DNA from: Selaginella moellendorffii
Taxonomy: Eukaryota > Streptophyta > Lycopodiopsida > Selaginellales > Selaginellaceae
DNA: 64,000 bases
NCBI RefSeq assembly: GCF_000143415.4
Contig: NW_003314339.1
Span: 256,812-320,811, forward strand
Reading direction: 5' to 3'
Made by a program: the position numbers and the translations under genes. Below, in pieces: positions 22,287 to 34,622 of this stretch; the first letter of the stretch is position 1; the number at the start of each line of letters is the position of its first letter. The notes beneath the pieces are model-generated. The model had not been told where the DNA came from, did no database searches, and saw only the letters and a list, made by a program, of their open reading frames with translations.

Positions 22287-23011
22287 TAGTGAAGCAAGCT
22301 TTTTATTGAGGCTTTCCTGAGGATCTACAGCCATATCTGATCACAGAAAAAACCACATCTATTGACGAGTTACTTTCTACAACAATAGAAGTATTGAAGA
22401 AGAGCAAGCCCTACACAATTGAAGCATGTGCTGCTTGCAAGAGAGTCGAAGGACTGTCACTATGATACTAAAAGAAGTGAGACTTTCTCTAGAGATAGCT
22501 AGTCTAAGAAGAACAGATACACCAATGGTCCCAGGGCAGGTGGTGGTGTCACCTGCTGATGGGGAAGGGGATAAGCAACTTAGCAAAAGGACTGGCTGTT
22601 ACACTTCTGGGAAAGAGCATGACTGTACCTACATTGTTGATCTAGAGAAGCAATACAATGACCTGAATCAGCAAGTTGATGCCCTTAAAGCCAAGTCTTC
22701 GAAAGAGAATTTAAACTAGAGCTTGTGCCTAGGCAGAGGTTAGGCACAGATAATGGACACCCTTGACTTAAAGCCACTTGTTAGGCGCCAACTTTAACTA
22801 GATAGTCAACATCGGTCAAAGGGAGGCTCAAAGGTATATTAAGGCATGTTAAGGTAAGGGACTTAACCTACCCTAGGGCTCACAGTGGAGCGGTGGCGCA
22901 ATGGAGCTTTTGAGGTAGCTCGGGGGTGGTTGGGTGGTGAGGAACCTCAAAAGGTGGTGTAGTATAGTCTAGGGCGACTAAATCTTTGTCTTTTTGCGCC
23001 GGATCATAACA
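22287..23011. other. Probable end of a decayed LTR, otherwise unassigned
   Basis: The sequence ends in ...CATAACA directly before a retroelement primer-binding site at 23012, so its right part should be a 5' LTR. I could not place the LTR's left end. A 98-codon frame at 22426 matches nothing known to me. Confidence 0.4.
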
Positions 23012-23250
23012 TTGGTATCAGAGGAGTTGGTTGTGATGGCCGACCAAGCTGAACGTTGGAATCCTATTGTCGATGGTGGTGCCGACGATGGTGCCGACAA
23101 AGCTGCAGAGATTTGGACCATTTAAGATGTGGTTCATGATTTGCGAGCCTTTAATCGAAATCAGCAAGAGATGCAAAACAAGATGCACGGCATGATGGAT
23201 ACCATGCGTGGGTGTGTTGAGGCACCATCGTTATCTCTGATGATCTAGAG
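23012..23250 (+). pseudogene. Ty3/gypsy primer site and gag relic
   Basis: TTGGTATCAGAG at 23012-23023 is the initiator tRNA-Met primer-binding site. An ATG at 23036 opens MADQAERWNPIVDGG, followed after about 30 codons by a TAA stop. The frame then reads on with DLRAFNRNQQEMQNKM, the coiled N-terminal style of plant gypsy Gag proteins. The stop and the absence of downstream pol show an inactive remnant. Confidence 0.6.
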
Positions 23251-25019
23251 AAAGTGAGTGATTTCAAGGTAGTTGACTGTCCTTTTCTTTGATTATAAGA
23301 GCCAATCCTTGTATGGAGAATGTTTATCATGACCTCAAGTCATGTTGATTTGCTGAAGAAAAGCCTATATGTATTTTCTACAACTTGAGAGGTACTAAGG
23401 ATACCAATGTCTTCAAGGTCACCCCTTGCACTATCATGTGCCACGTTACTGAAGACAAATCATGGGACAAAATCAGTTAACTCCAAGCTATTTCAACAAT
23501 GTATGCTAAGAAGTTCAAAGGGGTACATTTGTTGTTGTTTTACAAACATGTTGACGGCCACTCCATTCCACACAATCCTCAATCTATTTCAGTTTGCTGC
23601 ACTTGCCACATTTGTAAGTTGAGAGGCAAACTAGGTGCCACCACTGCAAGAACAAGTGAAGTTATTTCTCCACGCTGCCCAAACATATGGACTCCATCCT
23701 AGTGATTTTCTTAGTATGTTCACATCACAGCGCAGGCCACAGGCAATCAAACACACCACCAACCGGTCGTTTCTTATAGATCCCAAAAGTTATCGCTTTT
23801 ACTAAGCATTTTTAACTCGGTTTCCTTTTTAGGGACTATGTTTTATCAAACCGCAGGGTAGCAGAGGCTTTGCATTCTTGTCTCAGCCAAAACGTGCATT
23901 GTATTCTTTCCCAACGCAATCACCTATGACTATGACTCGTGGCAAATCTCGCTTAAACTTTGTAGTGGGTAATCTCATCATTCAACTATTAAGCTCAGGT
24001 ATGTTGATGGCAGGTATAGCTTGGATGGAATTCAAACTCTTCTGAAGAGATTATAGAGACGTAAAAGTCTGGAAGCTACTATAGGGAAGAAGAGATCAAA
24101 TTCTCTCTGTAACATGTTGCATGTCAAAACAAGTCTTTCAACAAGGTAGTTGGACCACCCTGGCTACAGTAGTGACGTTATGGTGACTACATGCATGGCT
24201 TACGCTCCCTTCATGTAATGACAGAATTCTAACATGGGCAACTATTAGAAAGTGAGTCTAAGGCCTTCCTCCTCTTCTCAATTGTAGCTATCAACAAACT
24301 TTGTATTTGTAAACTTTGAATAGACAAACACTTTTGATTTCAACTGTTTCAATCTCGCAGCCAATAAGTAGCCTGATCAGAAGAAGCAAGAGCATTTTGT
24401 TTTTCATTAGTCCAATGGCAAGAGAAAAGATTGACTGGGACTAGAAAGAGACCAACAAAAGACTACTGTAGACCTCCATCAGCAATGCACTTAGATTGCT
24501 GGAGAGTCTAGGAGATTGAGCTTGATGTAGTTGCAATATGTCTGTTATCTTTGGAGTTGTGGGTGAAAAATGTGGTGATCTTTTGTTTACATTCTTAGAC
24601 AAAATTTTGAATCTTCCACAGCATTCTATTAACATGTTTAAGTTTCCAGAGCGTCTGGCTAGCATTTGCTGGGCAATTTCTGGTTAGTATGATAAAATAG
24701 TTCCAGAGGCTATAATCCTGGGTTATGACAAGAATGGTCGTGGGACGTGTCACGCTAAAAAAACGAAAACGAAAAAGAATAATGTTAGCATTTTTGGATG
24801 CTTGTGCTTCACTCCTCTATTCAATCAAGCACTCATCTTTTGATTGGTGAAGAGCTACAGCAAGCTCCAGAGACACAGTCAGTCTTGGTCCTTTTGAAGA
24901 GTTGGAGTAACAAATGGTGGTGGGAATTTTGATCATACGTGTAAGGAAGTCAAATCCAAAAAAAAAAAAAGACAAATTACTCCCAGTCACCAAGTGACCA
25001 TAGTTTTGTAATAAGCTTA
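23251..25019. other. Degenerate coding-like sequence, unidentified
   Basis: Plus-strand stretches read like protein (around 23440-23700 and 24530-24700), but stops and frame changes interrupt them and no family was recognised. They may be the decayed remainder of a retroelement or captured gene pieces. Confidence 0.35.
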
Positions 25020-25510
25020 GAGACCGAGACTAAGATCGAGATTGAGTCCGAGTCTAGACTGAGTCCAAGTTTGAGTTCGAGTCAAAATCTGAGTCAAATC
25101 CGAGGATGAAAGCCCAAAGTGATCATCTCGCAAACCTTGAGGGGGTTTGGTGAGCTTGAAAAGTAAAATAGAGGGAGGACACTAGTGGAGTCAATATGGC
25201 CAGGAAAGGCCAATGTGACCAAAGAAAGCTATACCCATGTGTTGAGTGATGATATAACCACTAAAGAGTCCAAAGCTAGAATAAATATGGACAAACAAGT
25301 GGGGTAACTTGGTGAAATATTAAAAAACTGGTGTAAAGAACCAACTCACCGAGGTGTCGTAGGCTAAAGGAGCCCTGAAAGCTTGACCAAAATGATAAAG
25401 AGTTCATCGGATGAGACCAAGTCTAAGATCGAGTCCAAGACCGACTCTAAGACCGAGTTCGAGATAGAGTCCGGAATCAAGTCCAAGACCGACTCGGAGA
25501 TCATCTCCAG
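25020..25510 (+). repeat. LARD-family LTR fragment with minisatellite
   Basis: Parallels the older LTR at about 7600-7960: GAGTCCGAGT-type units, then GATGAAAGCCCAAAG, then the AGTGGAGTCAATATGGCC stretch. A second minisatellite patch lies at 25410-25505. It ends about 160 bases beyond the stop codon of the cap methyltransferase gene and so may supply part of its 3' region. Confidence 0.65.
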
Positions 25511-25668
25511 GATTATTCAATAGTAGAGAAGAACATTTGGAATACACTGCCTGAATTGGTGGAGATTTGCAATGAGTTACTGGCGGCCAACGAAGTCGTT
25601 TGCATGCATCCAGGGATATGGCTGGACGGAAAGCTTTTCTCAATTTCCAGGAAGTTTTCTCGGAAGCT

Positions 25669-27382
25669 TCACGTCACTAGCTTCTTGATATCTTCAGGCT
25701 TCATCATACTCCATTGTCTTCGCCGATCGTTCTGTTGTCGTCTGGGGCCTGGCTCGCCCCTCTATACAAAAAAATGATTTAGCACAAACAGCATCAAGGC
25801 AATAGCAAAATTCGAAGACCTTTTTGAAGACGAATACCAAGTAGAGGTAAGCAGCTTCCCATTCGTCTGGAGATAAGGTGTCGCCATTACCTGGAGAAAA
25901 GAAACAAAACATAGAAACTAGAAAGGAAACATCAAAACTCACTTCCATCTCCCAAAGCACCGAGTTTCCGCATTAGATCAATAAAGTGGTCGTCTTTGAT
26001 GTGCTTGTGGACAAAGTCATGAAAGTTAAGTTTAAGCACAAGATCTAACCCATACTACAGGAAAAAACCAGTAAGGAATATGTAACATTGTGACTAAAAT
26101 ACTTACATTCGCCGCTAAAGACTGGAAATAAGGGAAGAAAACCAGCCATTCTGGGCAATCCACAGCATCCTGTCAATCAACAGAAATGCTTAAAGAACCG
26201 GGGAAAAAGTTAGAACGCACCTCGAGCTTGAAGTGATACTGGATCCCAAAACGAGTGGCTTGAGAAAATCTCTGGAAAGGAACCAGCAAGTATACGACGT
26301 TCATCAAAAGTTAAAGCACTACCTTGGTTCTGTGTTCCTCCCCAAAGCTTATGTTATACACACTGTTCCCAAACTCGAGGCCTTGCGCTGCTTACAAACA
26401 TCATCCCTGGAATCAACGCTGCTGGTAAAAAACGTACCAGCTCGGAGCTTCTGGACAATCACGTTCGAATCTGGCATGGTCCCTATGAAGAAGCCACCCG
26501 GGTTGAGCATTCTGGAAACATTATCCAAGGCTCGCTCTGCCCGTTCTATCGTCGACCACGAGTAATGTAGAGCAAACTGAGAGAAAAAGAAGTGAATAGT
26601 CAAAACCATGAAGAAGGGATTCGATTTGGACGAGTACCTGGCAGCTACAAACATCGAAGCCTCCCTGGATGCTTCTCTCGAGATCTACCTGCAAGACAAA
26701 ATGCATCACATATTTTTTACGAGCAAAGAAAATTACTTACCTCGTAACAGTCTCCACAGAAGAGCTCCGCTGCGAAGGACAGTCTCTGCCTCCTGTTGTT
26801 GTATCTCTTCATCGCGTCATCAATCTTTTGGTTGAAAAGAAACAAAAGCTCAGAGATTTTTCTCTATCGATCCCTTTTGTTTCTATGAAACAATCTCGAT
26901 CGACTTACCGATCCAGCTGCAATGTCAACGCCAACATATCTTCCAATGTTCGCTTTGTCATACTTGATCAGATCGCCGCCCTGGAAGAAGTGAGTGATAG
27001 TAGCGAGAGAAATGTAGAGAGATTTCATCCTACCTTGCCACAAGCGAGGTCGAGCACGGAATCTCCTTTGTGAACGTACAAGTGTATAAGAACGCTCTTG
27101 ATCTACATGCAACAAAGAGAGTAAAGAAAAATTCCAAGGGAAAGAATGCAGTCGTTTTTACTTTCCACTCACCCAATTGTTGAGCTTCTTGAGATGGATA
27201 ATCGGGCTCGACTCGCGCTCCTCTCGCGACTGGTTGGATCGCCCGCTGTAAAAATCCGCGACTTGCTTAGCCTTCTTCCGCGACTCAACTGCATCGGCGA
27301 GAAGGAAATTTTCGCAAGTGATCAAAGCCGCAAAGAGAATTCTACCGAAATCCTCGCGCTCCTTGCCGCGCTTCGCGTTCAT
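25669..27382 (-). CDS. RNMT: mRNA cap guanine-N7 methyltransferase
   Basis: Transfers methyl from S-adenosylmethionine to N7 of the cap guanine of nuclear mRNA. Twelve exons join in frame to 359 codons: 27173-27382, 27034-27102, 26909-26980, 26741-26824, 26638-26688, 26438-26576, 26323-26387, 26221-26271, 26107-26169, 25943-26054, 25820-25890 and 25669-25761. All introns are about 45-85 bp. Visible family blocks, in order: VADFYSGRSNQ and SSPIIHLKKLNNW near the N-terminus; the SAM-binding motif VLDLACGKGGDLIKYDK; VGVDIA; CDVCSCQ-type exon end with FALHYSW; GGFFIGTMPDSNVI; and near the end LSPDEWEAAYLYLVFVFKKRG. Length matches plant homologues (about 370 residues). The start is the first ATG of the upstream exon, 86 bp from the divergent PPR gene. 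Confidence 0.93.
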
Positions 27383-27468
27383 TCTTAACCTGGAATCGCA
27401 AGAACCCTAGAATCTCATCGTGCTGGAATCAACGGTCAGTTTTAAATGATGCCCTAAAATGTGAATGG
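27383..27468. promoter_or_regulatory. Shared intergenic region of a divergent gene pair
   Basis: Only 86 bp separate the start codons of the cap methyltransferase (-) and the PPR gene (+). Leaders and core promoters of both must fit here or overlap the partner gene. No clear TATA box is visible, which suits housekeeping-type bidirectional promoters. Its function is inferred from layout alone. Confidence 0.55.
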
Positions 27469-29529
27469 ATGGATCGCAATGGCCTAGCGCATCTACTGAG
27501 GAGCTGCTCAAGAGATCTCCACGAGCTGCGATGGATCCATTCTCAGATCCGCGGCAGCCATCACAGGCACGACACATTCCTCGCCAATCTCTTGATCGAC
27601 GCGTACTCGAGATGCGGCCGCCCGGACGAATCGCGCAGCGTTTTCGATGCCCTCGAATGCCCCAATTCCCACTCTTGGAATTGCCTCATTCACGCGTATG
27701 CCCACAATGGGCAATTGCCCCACGCCTGGGAATTCTTCTCCGCCATGCCCGATCGCAGCGTCATCACCTGGAATTCCCTTTTCTCCAATTGCGTCGCCGC
27801 CAATCAGCTCCACAGCGCCCGAGATCTCTTCCATCGCATGCCGCAGCACAGCATCATCACGCTCAATTCGATGATCCAGGGATTCATCCAGATGGGCTGG
27901 CTAGAATCCGCGATCCAATCGTTCCACGCCATGCCGGAGAGATCGGTGATCACTTGGAGCTCCATGCTCGTCGCGAGCGCTCAAACGGGGAGTCTGTACG
28001 ACGCGCGCTCCTTCTTCGACAAAATGCCCGCGCGTACGGTAGTGACCTGGACAGCCATGCTGGCTGCCCACGGCCAACATGGCGACGTGGACGCCGCGAT
28101 GGCGGCCTTCGACGCAATGCCAGAGAGGAACACCGTGACGTGGAACGCCATGCTGGCGGCTTATGCCATTAACGGGCATGCCGACGAGGCAAGGATGCTG
28201 TTTGATTCCATGCCAGACGGCCGCACAGTTGTGACGTGGAACACTCTCGTCACTGGATTCGCCGGGTCAGGACGCCACGTGGATGCGATCGCGGCCTTTG
28301 ATCGCATGCCACGTTGGAGCATCGTGTCCTTCAATTGTATGATCCAGGCAAATGCCCAGAGAGGGCAAATGCAGCGCGCAAGGGAGATCTTTGACGAGAT
28401 GCCCCAGCGCAGCGTCGTCTCCTGGTGTCTGATGATCACGGCGTATGGGCGATCGGGGAGCGCGATCGAGGCCCGGGATCTCTTCGATCGAGCTCCCAAT
28501 CGATCGCTCGTGTCCTGGAACGCGATGCTGCTGGCGGCGGCTATGAATGGCGACGCCAATCTCGCCGCGGCGGTGTTCTCGCGAATGCCCGAGTGGGATT
28601 CCATCACCGCCAACAGCATGGTGTCGGGATTGGCCGATGGGGGCAGGGTCTGCGAGGCCGAGGAGATCGCGAAGCGCAATTCGAATCCAAAATCCTGGAC
28701 GATCATGCTGGGCGCGTACGCCGACAGCGGCGAGATTGATCGCGCGAGGGCTCTGTTCGAGAACATGCCAGTGAAAGATCTCGTCTCCTGGAACGCGATG
28801 ATGCAAGCCTATGGCCGAGAGGGCAGCGCGAGCGAGGCCAGAGCCACATTCGATCGAATGCCCAGGAGAGATCTCGTGTCATGGATCTGCCTCATAGCGT
28901 CTCTGTCCAGGAACAAGCTCGTGGACGAGGCCGCGCTAGCGCTGGATCGAGCGCCAATGCTGGCCGATAGCACGCTCACAGCGATGCTCACCGTGTATGC
29001 CCAGAGTGGGCATTTGCGCCACGCCTGGCAGATCTTCGCCGCTATACCCGAGAGGGACTGCGTGGCGTGGACGGCCATGATCGCGGCGTATGCCCACTTT
29101 GGCCATCTCGACGACTCCTCCTCGGGAGCTCTGGAGCTGCTCTGGATGATGGAGCTCGACGGTGCTCGGCCAAACGCTGTCACCTTCTCGGCGGCTCTCG
29201 CAGCGTGTAGCCACTTGGGCGTTGTGGATCTGGGACGGGAGCTCTTTCTCTCGATGGCATCGGATCGAAGCATCGTTCCCGAGCAGCAGCACTACTGCTC
29301 GATTGTTGATATGTTCGCCAGGGCCGGGAGAACTCGAGAAGCCGAGGAGCTCCTCCAGTGCATGCCTTTCCAGGCCGACGATAGATCCTGGACTGCGCTT
29401 CTCACGGCTTGTAAGAACCAAGGCGACATACCTGGAGCTACTCGAGCGGCCGAGTTTGCCATGACTGACAGCCAAGGCGGTCCTTACTTGTTGGTGTCCG
29501 ACTTGTACAAATCGATACTTCGTTCCTGA
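27469..29529 (+). CDS. PPR protein with a long run of 31-residue repeats
   Basis: Intronless, 686 codons. PPR proteins bind organelle RNA one base per repeat and direct editing, splicing or stability in plastids or mitochondria. From about residue 65 to 450 the protein is a nearly unbroken series of 31-residue repeats ending in patterns such as FDxMPxRxVV followed by TWNxM or SWNxM. These are S/SS-type units without the alternating 35- and 36-residue P and L units of classical PLS proteins. After that come LVSWNAMMQAYGREG, an L-type unit (GARPNAVTFSAALAACSHLG) and an E-like tail that ends early (YLLVSDLYKSI). No DYW deaminase domain is present. The ATG at 27469 gives the family-like opening; another ATG four bases upstream is in a different frame. 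The N-terminus is weak as a transit peptide. Confidence 0.9.
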   Translation: MDRNGLAHLLRSCSRDLHELRWIHSQIRGSHHRHDTFLANLLIDAYSRCGRPDESRSVFDALECPNSHSWNCLIHAYAHNGQLPHAWEFFSAMPDRSVITWNSLFSNCVAANQLHSARDLFHRMPQHSIITLNSMIQGFIQMGWLESAIQSFHAMPERSVITWSSMLVASAQTGSLYDARSFFDKMPARTVVTWTAMLAAHGQHGDVDAAMAAFDAMPERNTVTWNAMLAAYAINGHADEARMLFDSMPDGRTVVTWNTLVTGFAGSGRHVDAIAAFDRMPRWSIVSFNCMIQANAQRGQMQRAREIFDEMPQRSVVSWCLMITAYGRSGSAIEARDLFDRAPNRSLVSWNAMLLAAAMNGDANLAAAVFSRMPEWDSITANSMVSGLADGGRVCEAEEIAKRNSNPKSWTIMLGAYADSGEIDRARALFENMPVKDLVSWNAMMQAYGREGSASEARATFDRMPRRDLVSWICLIASLSRNKLVDEAALALDRAPMLADSTLTAMLTVYAQSGHLRHAWQIFAAIPERDCVAWTAMIAAYAHFGHLDDSSSGALELLWMMELDGARPNAVTFSAALAACSHLGVVDLGRELFLSMASDRSIVPEQQHYCSIVDMFARAGRTREAEELLQCMPFQADDRSWTALLTACKNQGDIPGATRAAEFAMTDSQGGPYLLVSDLYKSILRS

Positions 29530-29703
29530 TAGATTTGCTTTTCTCCCGGAGGAAAAAACCTCTTTTTATTCTTCTTCTTTCCTGGCTCTGGTAAGCAAAA
29601 GCTCACATTGATGCGCTTAAGTAGTCACGGCGAGAAATTTATAAAAGAAATACCACCTCGATCGATTATAGAAAATTGCATAGCCCTCCGCCGGGTCGAT
29701 CGA

Positions 29704-31885
<2,182 letters not shown>

Positions 31886-32170
31886 TGCGGCAGATCTGCT
31901 CGAAATATCAATCGCGCCAATCGATCAATCACGAAATCGCGAGGAGGAGGCGCCCTTACCCGACGCTAGGCGAGACCGGAGCTCCCGGATGCCGAGGTGT
32001 GAATTAGGGCTCTTTCTCTCTTAAAGGAAAGAAATAGCCTAGAAGATAAGCATTTTATTCCATCCAATCAAAAAGGAAAGTTAAAAAGGAAAGGAATGCC
32101 GCAAGAACACACAGCATCAATTCGTCTTGTTACTCTCATCTCAACTCTTCCAAATCGCAAAAGCTCTGGT

Positions 32171-32591
32171 CTAGACGCGGTAGCCAGTGATCGATCGCCG
32201 CCCAATCATCCCGCCCACGCAGAACCACGCGTAGCACTCGCCCACGAACAGCGCAGCGATCCCGACCTCCTCGAGCTTCAACTCTTGCCGATTCCGGAAC
32301 TTGGCCTTGACGATCTCCACCTCTTTCCAGAACGATTCCGCGCGATGGGGCAAGCTGCGAGAGAGAAGGGTCGCGATTCCGCGATCAATCCAAGGGATTC
32401 CATCCATACCTGGCCAGGCGCGTGTAGAGGAGCTGCTTGGAGAGCTCGTTACACTTCTCCACCGTCGGCTCTTCCACGATGTAATGCTTGTTCCGCTCGA
32501 GCAGCGTCTTGTAGTACTCGCCGGCGTGCTTCATCACATACTCGGTAGCGGCGGTGGATTTGTGCTGAAGATTCCTCCAGGCGGCCGCCAT
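32171..32591 (-). CDS. Mitochondrial F1Fo ATP synthase subunit g
   Basis: Small membrane-sector subunit of mitochondrial ATP synthase, involved in dimer formation at cristae edges. Two exons (32410-32591 and 32171-32354; 55-bp intron) encode 121 residues, the usual size for the plant form. Recognised by AGEYYKTLLERNKHYIVEEP, TVEKCNELSKQLLYTRLA, ESFWKEVE and the hydrophobic C-terminal stretch GECYAWFCVGGMIGR with the end TGYRV. The single membrane helix lies near the C-terminus, as in the family. It is followed on the same strand by the coiled-coil gene, whose stop is 81 bp upstream of this ATG. Confidence 0.92.
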
Positions 32592-32671
32592 CGATCAGAT
32601 CCTTTCCTTCCTCTCAAGAACCCTAGAACTGGAACACCAAGGGTTTTTGTTTAAATGCTACTAAGATCATA

Positions 32672-34527
32672 TCATACAGAGCGTCGTCCAGTGATGGTAG
32701 TGGCACGCGGCGTCGTGGCTTTGACAAGATCTTCGAGCGTTTCGTCCAGCATTTCTTCCATCACCGCGCTCGATCCAGACGACCCTTCCTCTTCCTCTTC
32801 CACTACTGCTTCCAGAGAAGATCGAGTGGTTCTCGCAGTAGGAGCAGTAGCAAACTCTTCTTCTCCTTCCAGTTCTTCGCTCTCTCCCAGCTCTTGATCG
32901 TCGCTGAACAAGTACCTCTGTGCTGTGCCACTCTCCATCGAGCTCCTGCTTCCCACAATCGTGGGACTTCCTATCCGTACTACGCCTGGAGAATCGTAAC
33001 TCCTGTAGTCCGCCATCCGTCCACCCTCCTGTTCCTCCTCTAGCTCTTGATCGTCTCGACCACCTGATGACCAGTACGATCCCGTTGAGCTGCTCGTGGA
33101 GTTTTCGTCCCTCACAGAAGGATCGATGATCTCCGAGACTTCCAAGCTGCTGTCAACCGACGCTGATTCACTATACCGCTGCTTGGTGGGTCGTGCTGCT
33201 TGTGTTGAAGGATCGTTACTGCTTCTGAGTTGTAAGGGGCTGCCATCCTCGTCCCTCGATAATCTGGCAGCTTTGTTGTATAAGTCTGTGTAGTGATCCC
33301 CGGATCTCCTACACGAAAGTTATAAATCCTGGTTAGCCACCACTTCCTTCCAGAATCTCCAAGAAAAATATTACCGGCTTCCGAGAGACACCTTGAGAAA
33401 GTGTGTCGTCGCTCGCATCGTGTTCAGCTCTTTTGCCTGATGATAGGAAACACATCGTGTCACACACAGTAGGAACAAAAGCAAACTAAAAAAACAATCG
33501 AACAAAGAATGTCAAGCGTACCTGGAACGCAAGCTTTTGTTGGAGTTGACTTACAACGTGATGGAGCCTCAATCGTTCTCGCTCGGACATTTCCAGCAGC
33601 GAGGCCATCTCTTGTGCCATGGCACGAATTCCCAGCAATTCCGCTTCCAGATGCTTGGCTCTCTCGAAAACCAGCTGATAGTCACCTTCCTTTGCATGCA
33701 ACACCATCTCGTTGTTCTCGCTGTTCTTCCCGCTGTTCTTGACGATCAGCTTGTTTTCTCCTTCCAACTCGTGTTCTTGGTGCTCATCGCTATCGCTGCT
33801 GCACTGGGTTCCCATGTCGATTGCCACTTCTGTCGTCCCAGATGATCCAGAGGATTGCCCTGTGCTGGTGTTGGCCTTGGGCCCGTGAAGCTCCTGGATT
33901 ACTCGCTCTACCTCAAAGATTGAATCGTTGGCTTCCTTGAGTTGCCGCTCGAGATTGGCGATGAGAGAGGTGTGTGAGTGGAGCGCCTTCTCTTTGCTCG
34001 ATAGCTGTGCTTGCATCTCCATGATCATCTCCTCCCGGCTCTTGAGCTGGTGTCTCAATCGATGCACGGCTTGGCGATGCACGATTCCTGGACGAAGTCG
34101 AGGGAAAATAAAAAATCAAGAACGAAAGAAAGGGGCTTTCTGTCGATTCTCGACCAACTGGGAAAGGAAATCTGAGCTTACCATCGGAAGAAATCTCACT
34201 GCTGCTGCCACTGCTGCTACTGCCGCTACTCGATTCGCGACGCAACACCATGCACTCGGCATCCATCGCTGCGAGACCTGAGCATTCCAGATAGAAATAT
34301 TACGGCCCAAGAACAAGACACCAGGGAGAAAGAAGAAGAAATCTCTGCGGATTCTCACCATTGCCGTGCTGCTCGGGGTGAATCGCTGCCGCCGCCGCCG
34401 CCGCCTTGTTCTTGCTCTTGTTCTTGCTACTCCGTGTGAATGCCAGCGACAAGACCGTCGCTACGGCGCCGCCGACGACCAGACCCCAGTTCACGCCTTG
34501 CTGCTGGCGATAAGAAGACGCTGGCAT
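32672..34527 (-). CDS. Membrane-anchored coiled-coil protein, function unknown
   Basis: Five exons (34359-34527, 34182-34277, 33522-34087, 33375-33436, 32672-33308) give 509 residues. The ATG at 34527 is the first in frame; an apparent earlier start is TTG. Residues 11-30 (GVNWGLVVGG and following) form one transmembrane helix. A basic linker (RSSKNKSKNK) and a poly-alanine run come next. Exon 3 encodes a long heptad-rich region (LKSREEMIMEMQAQLSSKEK, LERQLKEANDS, ERAKHLEAELLGIRAMAQEM) predicted as coiled coil. The last exon is highly acidic and serine-rich (DDQELEEEQEGGR, VVEEEEEGSSG), probably disordered. It resembles plant-specific coiled-coil proteins of unknown role; I cannot name a family. 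The gene starts head to head with the Mut7-like gene. Confidence 0.82.
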
Positions 34528-34622
34528 CCTTCTTCCTCCTGGCCAAGGAATCTCCAACGGGTCGGAACAAGGGACGTACGCTTGAAAGCGTACGGAAGAG
34601 GATAAACCCTAAATTCTTGGCT
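34528..34622. promoter_or_regulatory. Shared intergenic region of a second divergent pair
   Basis: 95 bp between the start codons of the coiled-coil protein (-) and the Mut7-like gene (+). No TATA box is obvious. The two promoters must share or overlap sequence. Confidence 0.5.

Noticed and set aside
28161-28806. Minus-strand open frames of 150-200 codons inside PPR genes (also near 29000, 38000-40000 and 51000-52000)
   Set aside because: Antisense shadows of GC-rich repeat-encoding exons. The sense frames carry clear PPR repeats.
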